In this document: positions 51,540 to 63,500 of the stretch, one piece after another
Layout: each line of letters starts with the position of its first letter
How positions within the stretch are numbered: the stretch's first letter is position 1
DNA from: Ophthalmolycus amberensis
Lineage: Eukaryota > Chordata > Actinopteri > Perciformes > Zoarcidae
Assembly (NCBI GenBank): GCA_024529925.1
Contig: JAFEUB010000966.1
Span: 914,001-978,000, forward strand
DNA length: 64,000 bases
Reading direction: 5' to 3'
Notes under the pieces: model-generated
What the model saw: the letters and a program-made list of their open reading frames with translations, nothing else
What the model was told of the DNA's origin: nothing
Database searches by the model: none
Made by a program: the position numbers and the translations under genes

Positions 51540-53490
51540 TTGCTCTCCAGCCCTGTTTTTAAAGGTGGCTTTAGCAGCGAGCTGGATGGAAGACCGAGCA
51601 AGAGAAACAAGCGGTCCCCTAACGTCGTCAGTGTTGGCACCGAAACAACTCGGGACACGCGGGACCCTTTTTTTGGGGATACTTTAGCAGTTTCTACACG
51701 GACCGTAGCTCGTCCCAAGCGCGCGTCAACGAAGCGTGTTTGTGTCGGCGTTCATGTTGGCGTGCACGCAAACGAGAGGGGATTTAATTGGTTCCGCAAG
51801 CCACAGGGGCGTTTTTAGGTGGGGGGGACGTACTGCCTTTTTTTTCTCCTCAAAAACGTCACCATGTGGCCCACCCAACGCTCTCTTTATTGGGGTTTCG
51901 CAGTCACTGTAAGCTAATGTGGAAAACCACCATACAAAATATTATCTGACCAATTCGACTCCCAAAATGTGCACAAACTATTCCCTTCTTAAATTGAATT
52001 AATGTGATATCATTTGCAAATTACAATTTCGACTAAACTAAATAAATTGTAAACATCAAGAAAGCTGTTGTCAATGGATAATTTTGTCTGGTTATTATAT
52101 TTCCCTTTTTTTTTGATGGTTTGTAAAGACAATACCCTGGTCATTGTTGGAAACAAAGTTGGATTAAAAAGATATAATAGAATGTTTTCTCAAAGTTTGA
52201 TTTGATGGGTATATCATAAAGATTTTTCATTAGGTGCATTCATGAGGATCCAAGATGGGCATCAGTGTGGGAAAATCAATTATTAGAATGTTTACAAAAT
52301 TCAAAAAATGTCAAATATACATTTCCATATGTGCTTTAATGCTGCTTTTCATTAAAATGTTGACAGATATAGTAATTTAGCTAAATCATATTGATGTTAA
52401 TTAGTGCGTTATGTTCCTTATACATAAATCAACTAGACTTGTATCAACTTGTTGCAAGGATGTGTCGGGAATAAAAGACAAAAACTTCAAAAAACAGTTT
52501 GTTTATTATTATTAATCTGAACACATTTTCTAATAAATTAAGATCATAAGATTACGAGTGCTCAGTAGTAGTGGCAGTGCACAGAGGTATATTTTATTAT
52601 CCAAGAATGTTTCAAAACAAGATTGATGACAAAAACTATTTCTATCCTGCCTGCATAGTCTTAACTGTGAAAAAACATTAAGGCAACAATCCGTAACGAA
52701 TTCAATCAGATGGTTCAGTTCAATTTGGAAGAGAAGTGGCACAACTTAGGACAAAGAAAGAGAATACAAGGAAGGCATTTTAGATCTTTTCTTATGGGCC
52801 TTTTCCACAAAAGACATTTTAACATGTTGCATCGGATGCTGGCTCACTGTCATGACTGACTTGGACACATAAATAGAAGTCATCAATAATATTAGACACT
52901 TGTGCTTGTCCTACTGTAAAAAGTCAAAATGTCTGCTGTGAAAGAAAAGATCTCGCATATCTCAAAGGATTTCTAAATATTATTATATTAAATTAGATTA
53001 TTTTACTTCGAGAACCATATTTAGTTTTAGTTGTTGCTCACAGTTAATTTGTTCTGTAAGTTGTCATGAACTAAAACTACTAGAGTTGACCAAATTATTC
53101 ATTCATTCACATATGGACATGAGGGATATATATATGTCATTTGTTACTTTTTGTACAATATGTACTATCATCTTGAAGTCTTTTTAATCTCTAGAAATGA
53201 CACACACACATATATACAAACACAAGAGTCACAAAATATTCAGCAAGTGGTAAAAGAAGTGTATGTAATCTACAACATAATAAATCATACTCCCTGATAT
53301 AAGTAGCTCTGTGTAGCTGCGTACTTTGTATAACTGCTGTGTTCCACTCCATGGAGATAAAGTCTATAATTTAAAATATTTAGAATGTGAGCTTTAAGTC
53401 TTGACATGTCCTTCAGTCGTTTGTTCCTTTCTCAAATCAAAACTTCCCTGTGCATAAAGTTCCTGCTAAGATCATTTCGTGGCCTTTTAT
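51540..53490. other. cntf promoter side and zfp91 3' UTR
   Basis: About 1.95 kb separates the zfp91 stop from the cntf start codon. It is AT-rich with several tttatt words, which read as AATAAA on the minus strand (for example near 52500 and 52588), so the zfp91 transcript may end here. No exon is seen. Confidence 0.45.
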
Positions 53491-56400
53491 CTAGATTAAA
53501 CTGTCTCCATGAACCTCGGCACACTGTAAAATAATCTGTCTCCCTCCTTCCCTCTCCCATTCAATCCCCTCATCTTCCTTCCTTCTTTCCTCGTTACTCT
53601 CCCACATCATTTCCCCGACATCCTGATGAGCGCCACCCACCACCACCCTGTCCCACAGCTCACCCTCCCCTGGTAACTGTTCGTCCTCATCGGTCTCCCT
53701 GCCCCACTGCATAGCCTGCTGGGAAGCCAGGGAGGCTGTGGAGGCCAGTGTGGTGACGGAGCTCAGGGTGAGCAGGGTGCTCTGAGGGTCCGCGACAGTC
53801 ATGGGCGTGACGGTGCTGGCAGGATGGGTGGAGAGCTGGATGAGCTGGGGGTGGCTGGTGCTGGATAAGTTAGTAGGACTAGCAGCCGTGAGGTGCAGCA
53901 AGGTGGGGGCTTGCTGCTGTTGTGCCACCTGCACCACTTGGTGCGTGGGCAGTTGGAAAAACTGGCCCAGAGATACATCTGTCTGCGTCTGTAGGGGGAG
54001 CAGGAGCCCCACCTGCTGTAGTGGAGTGAGCGTACTATTCACTACTTCCTGATTCTCCTGGCCGACAGAGGGTTGGTTGGGCTGGGTGAGCACTGGGAGA
54101 GTCTCTGGGATCAGGGCGGGACTGCATATTACTGAGCCCCCATTAGCTGCCAGGGCTTCAGCAATGAGCACCTCAGGGTGGCTCTTGGCCTTGTGTGCAA
54201 CAACGGAGTCCTTTTTCTCAAACTTTTTGCTGCAAATAGAGCAAGAGAACTGGTAGGAGGATTCTGCATCGTGCTTCTTCATGTGCCAGTTTAAGGAGGC
54301 CTTCTGACGGCAGGTGAAGCCGCAGATCTCACATCTGCCACAGGGTGGAGACAAAGCCCAGGTTACAGTCTGAACGGACCTGACGCTCAAGTCTCATCTG
54401 TGACACTTGACCTCCAATTGCACTACAATTTACTGATAATCAGTGGTGGAAGAAATAGTTTGATCTTTTTACTTAAAAGTTAAAGTTAATGTTTGTAGTT
54501 AACATTAAAGTAAGAACTAAAGAAAATATGTATTATGGGGTTATTTTTAAATGGTTTATTTCTACATAAATAAGACTGAACCTAAATAATGCGCTTTCTC
54601 ACTTGTAATAACGGATATAAGCCAGACTTAAAGTTCTTCCTGGCCCACAGCACACATTGCGACATGATATTGTGAAGTTTGCTACTCACTGGATTGGCTT
54701 TTCTCCTGTGTGAATCATCCTGTGCACAGCCAGGTTATGGGAGCTCTTGAAGGCACGAGCACAATACTCACAGATATAGTCCCTTTGATCTGAAATAAAG
54801 ATGACAAGCAGAATAAATAAACTACATGACAGGATAGACACAGAAAATGTCAGGTTTTCACTTACCACCTTGGCATTTCAAGCAGCTCAGAAATTATATC
54901 ACTATTTTCATACTCAAATAAACATAAGGTATATCGCCAGTCTTGATACTGAGTAGATACACATTTGTGCCTTGACATCACCTGTATGATGTTTTGCATG
55001 GCGCAACAGCTGCTTCTGCAGACGAAACAATCGGCCACACGAGGGGTGATCACACACATACTTCTTTTTAAGCAAGTGCTGGTATTTGATATGGTGCTGA
55101 AATAAAGAGATGAGAGAAAAGGAGTAAATATTACAGTAAAAAGCACCCAACTTTGCACCTCAAGGTAAGTTCACAGATCTAAAACAGTATGTCAAAATGT
55201 TGACAGTATGGCAAACCTGTAGGTAACGCGGGTGGGCCAAGACAGTACCACAGCCCTCAATTTCGCAGCGGACGTACTGCACTGGGGGCTTCTTCCTATG
55301 GCGACAGAAAAAAAGGGAAATTGTACAATAATTATAGTTGATACAAATACTACAGTGAGTAATACAACTAAGACCGTTACCTTTGTTTTGGCAGCCGAGG
55401 GCCTTTGTCATCTTTTTGTTGTCGGCCTCTCCTAGAATGAAAACAGATTACAAAACAGAACTTAAAATGTCGACCAATACTTTAATCCTTCCTCCCAAAC
55501 GTCCAATAGGATCATATCTATATTGTTAAGTTCCTTCATAATGTAATGTGCAAACATTTTGTCAGTAAGCAGGCTGTCAGACGTTGGTGAGGGCGTGTGG
55601 CTTCAGGTACCAATGAGGTATGAAATAAACCTATTGTCGGCTTGTTCAGCCATCAGTCCTTCTGTTCCATTAACTAATCATCAACCCGTATTTTGCTTAC
55701 TTCCTGGGTGGCGCTGTGTGATAGCCCACTCCATCTTCACTCTGTACAACAATCTCTGTTGATTCTTCCTTTTTAATGTCATCTTCTTCTTCCTCCTTTT
55801 CCGACTCCTCTTTCTTGACTTCCTTTTGTTTTAACGTTGTATTCCGCCTTGGTTTTTCCCTAAGGAGTTAAGAGATAAAGCTCAATTCACTATTGAAGCT
55901 AATATTTAAACATTCATCATGTTTTTGTACAAAGTAACATTCAGGACTAATGGTCATTATGGAAAGGCAGTGAGCTCAGCATACGTCTTTGTCTCGGGTT
56001 TATAGATGAGGTCATTGGGGTCATCTCTGAATGGAGGGTCCTCGTCAAGAGCTGCATCTGGATCTGCAATGCTAATATGGACATCCACACCACACTGGCC
56101 ACAATCAAATTCACACTGGAAAATCAAACATGAAATCCAACGTTTTCTCTGTTGCTCATTTAATAAGATGTATACCACTCACTTGTCATCGCTTCCTTTC
56201 AAAGTTCCCGTTTCCTCTCCTAAAAAACAGAGAAAATGAATCTGTTCTTTCAGTTTCAGATGATTGCAGTTGTTCGTAGTCTTATTGTATGTCGTAAAAC
56301 GACTGCAAGTGGTATTTGTCTTACCAGCCTCCATCTCCGCTTCAGGTTTGCATGTTGCTGGTGTGGTGCGAGAGGCTTGGGTTGGAGGTCTTCCGTTTGC

Positions 56401-57291
56401 ATACTCTAGATTTGGACAGCTTTGATCCAAGAGTGTGTTTGGATGCTAATGAGGTGAGCGTGCCCAAGCATTAGTGACAGATGTATTACATAACAATGAC
56501 AAAATTCCTACAAATAGATGAATAGGACTTATGTATCTTTTTACCATTTTTGGCTGTGGATTTCTTCACCGCTGGTCTGTGTGAGAGAGAGTCTACAGTA
56601 AATAAAAGCCAGGTGCAAATAAAAAAAAAAAAAATTGGTAGTATACCTTGGAATACACACAGTATGTTATAACTCAACTGCCCTTTGAAAAATGAAAAAC
56701 AGGATAACAAGAGCACAGACAGGACAACGCGTGCATTTAACTCATTTGTTTTGGTTTCAACATCTAGTAAACCTATAGCTTTAAGAACCCCCACAGCACA
56801 CTTCCTACAATTACAGCCCTAACCGTCCTTGCAGTGCAATCTCACTAGTACCTCTAACTAGCCTCTGAGAGTGATAAGTAACGTTAGTTAGTTCGTTTGT
56901 TGCAATAGTGCTATTGTACTGCAAAGTATTTGACGTGCGTTTGTGCAGGCACTTACTGTGTGTTTTTGGAGCGTGATCCCACAGGTCTCCCACGTCCACG
57001 GTGCATACTCTTAACGTTAGGTGTTTGCCTGTAAGTCGCATTCGTGGAATTCATAACGTTAGTCCTGCCAGCTCCAACTCCCCTGGCTCGCAAAACTCGA
57101 ACACCCGACCCAGAGTCACCGGATTCCGGAGAGGTCACTGTGGTTTTCACAAGCCTTTTACTTCCTCTTCTCCCGCTTGACAGTTCAGTCGAGTCCGAGG
57201 ATGGTTGGGCGGCCTCCGTTGAGTCTCCGGTTTTCTCAATCCCAGGACGAATACCCGAAACCTCGTCTTCCTCCGAGTCCATGCTGCTCAT
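53491..57291 (-). CDS. zfp91: ZFP91 zinc finger protein (E3 ligase)
   Basis: Exons: 56957-57291, 56545-56576, 56325-56445, 56183-56219, 55985-56115, 55701-55859, 55381-55431, 55217-55295, 54982-55096, 54690-54789, 53491-54334. The C-terminal six exons join perfectly and hold five C2H2 fingers nearly identical to mammalian ZFP91: CEIEGCGTVLAHPRYLQ, CDHPSCGRLFRLQKQLLRH, CEYCARAFKSSHNLAVHRMI, CEICGFTCRQKASLNWHMKK, CSICSKKFEKKDSVVAHKAK. Exon 1 begins MSSMDSEEDEVSG and has AT-hook-like RGRGRPVGSRSK. A Lys/Glu-rich stretch (VKKEESEKEEEEDD) precedes KDDKGPRLPKQR. The tail after the fingers is Gln/Thr-rich (LLPLQTQTDVSLGQFFQL) and differs from mammals. In mammals it is an atypical E3 that acts on NIK in non-canonical NF-kB signalling. 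The exons at 56183-56445 do not give a clean frame (see findings). Confidence 0.9.
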
Positions 57292-57693
57292 ATTTAACTG
57301 TTATGACCCTTACAGACCTTTGTAATTAGCGTTAGTTGACGTAACGTTAATTATAAACATAGGACATGTAATACCAACGTAACATTGAAGGCCCTTTTGG
57401 GACCAAGTTACGTTAGCTCAGTCAAGAGTAATGGTAATATTGAGTCGTAGTGACTTAAGCAAGCATTTCAAAAACCCGCTTGTTAATAGAACAAAGTTAA
57501 CGTTGTATGATAATTGAATTCTAGAAACATTTAACATTATCTACCTCTTAAAGCTATAGCAAACCTCATATTTCTTAAACCGAGTATAGGCCTGTTTGGG
57601 ATGCGTCTCCTTTAAGAGCAGCGGCAGCAGTAGCGCGGATATGCGAAAATATTATGTTTGGACTCAAGGGTTTCCATACTAATTGAAAAAGGT

Positions 57694-57711
57694 GATTATG
57701 GGATATGTAGT
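57694..57711 (-). promoter_or_regulatory. ZNF143/THAP11-type element upstream of zfp91
   Basis: Read on the minus strand the sequence is actacatatcccataatc, close to the SBS motif ACTACAATTCCCAGAATGC bound by ZNF143/THAP11 in vertebrate housekeeping promoters. It is about 400 bp upstream of the zfp91 start codon and in the gene's orientation. Confidence 0.4.
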
Positions 57712-57719
57712 TATAATTT

Positions 57720-60571
57720 AAAACTCATCGCTCTCTGCATTTAGGCATGGATCATTTTCATTTAAAGGCAATAACAATGAGGTGGCTTTGACCCAGGTCA
57801 TTATTGAACAAATCAGTGATTGGGTGTGCAAACTTTCAATTAAAAATACAAACCGTGCCAAATAAAAACGCTTATAAATCAGTGCTCAATGTTAAAGACA
57901 TCAAACCAAGTCAGAAATGTTGATGTAGTCACAGACTCAGACCTACATTCAAATATTCACATTAAAAATATTGCAAAACATGCCTATTTTCACCTTGAAT
58001 TACGAGCAACAATTTATGAAAGTATTATACATCACTCCGGTTGTCAGATCCTTGCACAGTATGTCAAAATATATATATATTTCCTAAATGATTTAAGGCA
58101 AATTATATTTATGATCTGTTGCTATTATATGAACTGTCGAGACAGATTTGCGCACTGTTTCCAAAGTCAAAAATCTTAAAACTTCTGATTGCCACTGTCT
58201 TTTACTAAATTCAATTTGTGGCTATTTATTCATATCTCTTACTACTATAACCACACTGGATTTACTCTTCTGTTTATTGTTTATCATTTTTAAATCCTAT
58301 TTATGTGTTTCTTTTACATTATCATATATTTTTACATTATATTAACCCCAGGCTGCTCCAGCACTGCTGCTTCTTGGCCAACAGATCAGACTGTAGGCCA
58401 ATGATGCATTGGGCATCTAACAGAAATGTGAATATGTGTATGCAGGGTATTGGAAAAGAGAGCAATCTCCCCTTCGTAAGATTGTTCTTTATTTTTCATG
58501 TTTTATGTTCTTACCAGCTCAACACAAAACAACTTCTGCATGAAATGTCTTCAGCTTTCAGCCACTGAATCAAGACAATTAACTTTGATGGGTGTGTCAG
58601 GGTAACTTCAATTCAAAGGAATTCTTATGCTCATGACTGTGCCAAAATAAACTGGTAGGCTTGATGCTGAATAGGATGCTATTTATGTCCATGAGAACCA
58701 TCAGAACATGTGCCAGAAACTGGGAGGAACAGCTTCGTCACAACAATAACTACTTGTTGTTTTGTCACTTTTACCAGTGAAAAGTCATGCTCATCCAAAC
58801 AGGCTGTGCTGTCAGACAAATCGCTAGTACAGAAGCAACACATGTGCGCACTCCGAAATCTTCCTTTACACCTAATCTGTGAACAGCAGCCTGTTTAACA
58901 ATATACAGAAAGCCTTCTCATTTTTGTCACTGCTATGAGGACTGACAGGTGTGATTATAGCAGGTAGAACTGGTTTCGTGAGACAACTTTAGATTGCTCT
59001 TTGTTACACCCAGCAGTGTACTTAAGATCCATGCAAGATGAGAGGAGAATGGTGTTGAAAGGTCAGTGCGGATTTTAGATTTTACGATTGCGAACTTTAG
59101 ATTCATTTTCAGCTCATTTGAATTCCAACTCAGTTCAGGAGGCAGTGTACAAGTTGTGTTTTACTCACTATTTAAATGACATTTTAAGATGTTTTGTGTA
59201 GGTTTCTCTAGAAGTAGAAGAACAATACTGGTGTTTTGTGTGTGTGTCTGTGTGTGAGTGAGAGAGAGAGAGAGAAAGAGAGAGAGAGAAATAAATAAAA
59301 CGGATAGGTGGGGGGTGTGACAAAGGTCCCAGACACTATCCTATGAAACTGTGTGTTGATGTTGATGTTCACAGATGCAGTCCTGTTTTTGAATAGGAAT
59401 TACATGAAATGTGTTTCCATTCACCTGTTTTTACACAGTATCACTAGAACACTGCAGGAATGAGTCCTAAAACCCGAAAATGACTTTGCATTTTTACACT
59501 TCTGGTTCCCTCGTCTCTTTTTTTAAATTTTCTTTATTAAGTTTAAACGTTTTTTAAATGGGTGGTTGGTTAGATGCCTGAAAGAGGGTCTGTGGTTCAC
59601 ACACTGAAGTGATTGTAACATTCTGTTCTACAATATAAAATAAGTCAGTAAATATCACTTCCATGAATTTTGAAGCTTTATTGTGTATTAAAAAGGCGGT
59701 TTGGTATTTTATGAAGGTGCAGGACAGTTTGGAAGGAATGGACGTCGGTAGCCTGTTGAGATCTAGTTCACACAAAAATCTAATATATGGCGACAGGGAA
59801 TTTCCAGTAGGCCATTTTTGATGTCAGATATTTTTGTAATTTGTCCTCAACCCTTCCAAGTAATCTGAAACATTAACTCAAATCCTCCCAGAATAGACGC
59901 CTGGTCTATTCTGGGAGGATCTATATCTTTGATGGTTACCTAAGTAGCCTGTGAATAACAAATTAATTTAACATTTACGGCATGTCAAGCTCAATAGCGG
60001 CAGACATCTTATGCTCGTTTGGTTTTTCTAGCGTTTTGTTTTAACTGGCTTGGTTCAACTCTTAAAACACTGGCACAAAATCTGTTGTCATGGCAACACA
60101 TATCTGTCTACTTAAAATGGCGTTGCATTTAGGCAGATACATTGATCTCTAGTGATTGGTTAGCGAAAATTGGATAAGATCTTATGAAGAATAAACACGA
60201 GAAATTGAAGATAGAATATGAGAAGAAATGTGTCGGTGAGGTGTGAAGAATCAGGTGGAATTCTTTAGACAGGGTTTAGTTTTAGCACTGAAATTAGGTA
60301 TTGTGAAGGGAACTGGGCCTTTTACCAAAAATAACTGATAACCACTGATCCCAGTGACTTTAATTTGTAAAATTGTCGGTAATGTAGTTCAAATTTGAAC
60401 ACTAGAGGTAGGATATATACAGAAAAAAAGGTGACTGCTAAAGATATTGTTTTAATGTTTAAAAAGTAGTAATTGTAGTCATTAATAACTGTAGCGTAAA
60501 ATCTTTTGACATTATGTGTCTCTGAGAAAGTCTCTGTATTGTTTGATTTTATAGAATCACAAAAAAACAAG
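57720..60571. other. Intergenic DNA upstream of the mucin-like gene
   Basis: No exon is recognised. The stretch is AT-rich and has a GA microsatellite (about 59258-59290) and the hairpin repeat at 59882-59920. A TATA-like ggatatatac lies at 60411-60420, about 160 bp before the start codon of the downstream gene; its use is speculative. Confidence 0.4.
59882..59920. repeat. Perfect 17-bp inverted repeat (hairpin)
   Basis: Arms atcctcccagaatagac (59882-59898) and gtctattctgggaggat (59904-59920) are exact reverse complements with a 5-base loop gcctg. The flanking words also occur near 30.05-30.11 kb, so this is part of a dispersed element, probably a non-autonomous transposon end or folded element. 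Confidence 0.8.
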
Positions 60572-63500
60572 ATGGATGTCGGACGGATAGTATCGATTTT
60601 CCTGATTCTGATAGGTAAGTTGTTTGAAAGCTTTTAAAGGTTCTTGAGTTGAAAAGTTTTAGTGAAAAACTATAAATAAAGTTAAGATAGAGTTCTTGCT
60701 GAAATCTCATTCAATGTGTAGAATATTAGTGTATTAGCACCATAAGATCATGAATGGTTAAGGAAGGCAAAAAGTAAACTTTCTTTTGATAATCATTTTT
60801 AATAATAATAATTGTTTTACTTTTACCACGGCACCTACAACAGCCGCACCTACAACTGCAGCACTTACAACAGCAGTACCTACAACAGCAGCACCTATGA
60901 CTGCAGCCCCTACAACAGCAGCACCTACGACTGCAGCACCGACAACTGCAGCCCCTACAACAGCCGCACCTACGACTGCAGCCCCTACAACAGCAGCACC
61001 TACAACAGCAGCACCTACGACTGCAGCCCCTACAACAGCAGCACCTACGACTGCAGCACCTACAACTGCAGCCCCTACAACAGCCGCACCTACAACAGCC
61101 GCACCTACGACTGCAGCCCCTACAACAGCAGCACCTACGACTGCAGCCCCTACAACAGCAGCACCTACGACTGCAGCCCCTACAACAGCAGCACCTACGA
61201 CTGCAGCCCCTACAACAGCAGCACCTACGACTGCAGCACCTACAACAGCAGCACCTACAACTGCAGCACCTACAACAGCAGTACCTACGACTGCAGCACC
61301 TACAACTACTGCACCTATGACTGCAGCATCTACAATAGCCACGGCTACAACTGCCACGGCTACAACTGCCGCACCTACAACTGCATCACCAACAACGGCA
61401 ACAGCTACGACTGCAGCATCTACAACAACCTCATTTACGACTGCAAGCACCTACATTAGCAGCACCTACGACTGCAGCACCAACAACTGCGGCATCAACA
61501 ACAGCAGCACCTATAACTGCCACACCTACAACATCATTACCTACAACTGCAGCACCTACAACTGCCACTCCTACAACTGCCGCACCTACGTCTACAGCGC
61601 CTACAACTGCATCACCACCAACGGCAGCATCTACAACTGCTGCACCTATGACTGCAGCACTTACAACAGCAGCACCTACGACTGCAGCCACTATAACTGA
61701 TGCACCTACGACTGTATTATCTACAGCTGCCGCACCTACAACAGCAGCACCTACAACAGCAGCACCTACAACAGCAGAACCTACAACTGCCACGGCTACA
61801 ACTGACGCACCTACAGTTTTATCACCTACAACAGCAGCACCTACAGCTATGGCACAGACAACATCATTACCTACAAGTGAAGCACCTACAACTGTAGCCC
61901 CTACAATAGCAGCATCTATGACTGCAGCCCCTACAACAGCTACACCTATAACAACAGCACCGACAAACGTAGCACCTACGACTGCAGAATCTACAACATC
62001 CACACCTACAACTGCCACGGCTACAACTGCCACACCTACAACGGCAACACCAACGACTGCAGCATCTACAACTGCCACACCTACGACTGCAGCATATACA
62101 ACAACCTCATTTACGACTGCAGCACCTACATTAGCAGCACTTACGACTGCAGCACTAACAACTGCGGCACCTACAACAGCCTTACCTACGTCTGAAGCAC
62201 GAACACCTTCGGCACCAACAACAGCAGCACCTATAACTGCCACACATACAACATCATTACCTACAACTGCAGCACCTACAACTGCCACTCCTACAACTGC
62301 CGCATCTACAACTGCAGCACCTACGACTACAGCGCCTACAACTGCATCATCACCAACGGCAGCACCTACAACTGCTGCACCTACAACAGCCACACCTATA
62401 ACAGCCACACTAACAACTGCAGCACCTACAACAGCCTTAACTACAACTACAGCAGCACCTACAACAGTTGCACCTATGACTGCAGCACGTACAACAGCAG
62501 CACCTACGACTGCGGCATCTACAACTGCGGCACCTACAATAGCAGCACCTACAACTGCAGCACTTACGATTGCAGCCCGTACAACTGCCGCACCTACATC
62601 AGCCGCACCTACGACTGCAGCACTTACGATTGCAGCCCGTACAACTGCCGCACCTACGACTGGAACAACCACAACAGCAGAACCTACAACTGCAGCACCT
62701 ACAACGGCAGCACCTACAACTGCAGCACTTACGATTGTAGCCCGTACAACTGCCGCACCTACGACTGCATCATCTACAACAGCCGCACCTACGACTGCAG
62801 CACCTACTGCTGCCGCACCTACGACAGCAGCACCTACAACTGCAGCCCCCACAACAGTCGAACCTACGAGTGCAGCACCTACAATTTCGGCGCATACAAC
62901 ATTAGCAACTACAACATCATTACCTAGAACTGCCGCACCTACGACTGCACCATCTACAACTGCCACACCTACAACTGCCACGGCTACAACTGCCACACCT
63001 ACAACGGCAACACCTACGACTGCAGCATCTACAACTGCCACACCTACGACTGCAGCATATACAACAACCTCATTTACGACTGCAGCACCTACATTAGCAG
63101 CACTTACGACTGCAGCACCAACAACTGCGGCACCTACAACAGCCTTACCTACGTCTGAAGCACCAACAACTTCGGCACCAACAACAGCAGCACCTACAAC
63201 TGCCACACCTACAACATCATTACCTACAACTGCAGCACCTACAACTGCCACTCCTACAACTGCCGCATCTACAACTGCAGCACCTACGACTACAGCGCCT
63301 ACAACTGCATCACCACCAACAACAGCACCTACAACTGCTGCACCTACAACAGCAGCATCTACTATGGCAGCACCTACAACTGCCGCACCTACAACTGCAG
63401 CATTTACAACAGCCACACCTATAACAGCCACATTAACAACTGCATCACCTACGACAGCCTTAACTACAACTACAGCAGCACCTACAACAGTTGCACCTAC

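Noticed and set aside
60812..61459. A plus-strand frame encoding Tyr/Asn/Ser/Cys repeats (STYNS, STYDC)
   Set aside because: It is another frame of the same 15-bp repeat, with no signal peptide in phase. It is only relevant as the tail produced by the frame break at 61445.
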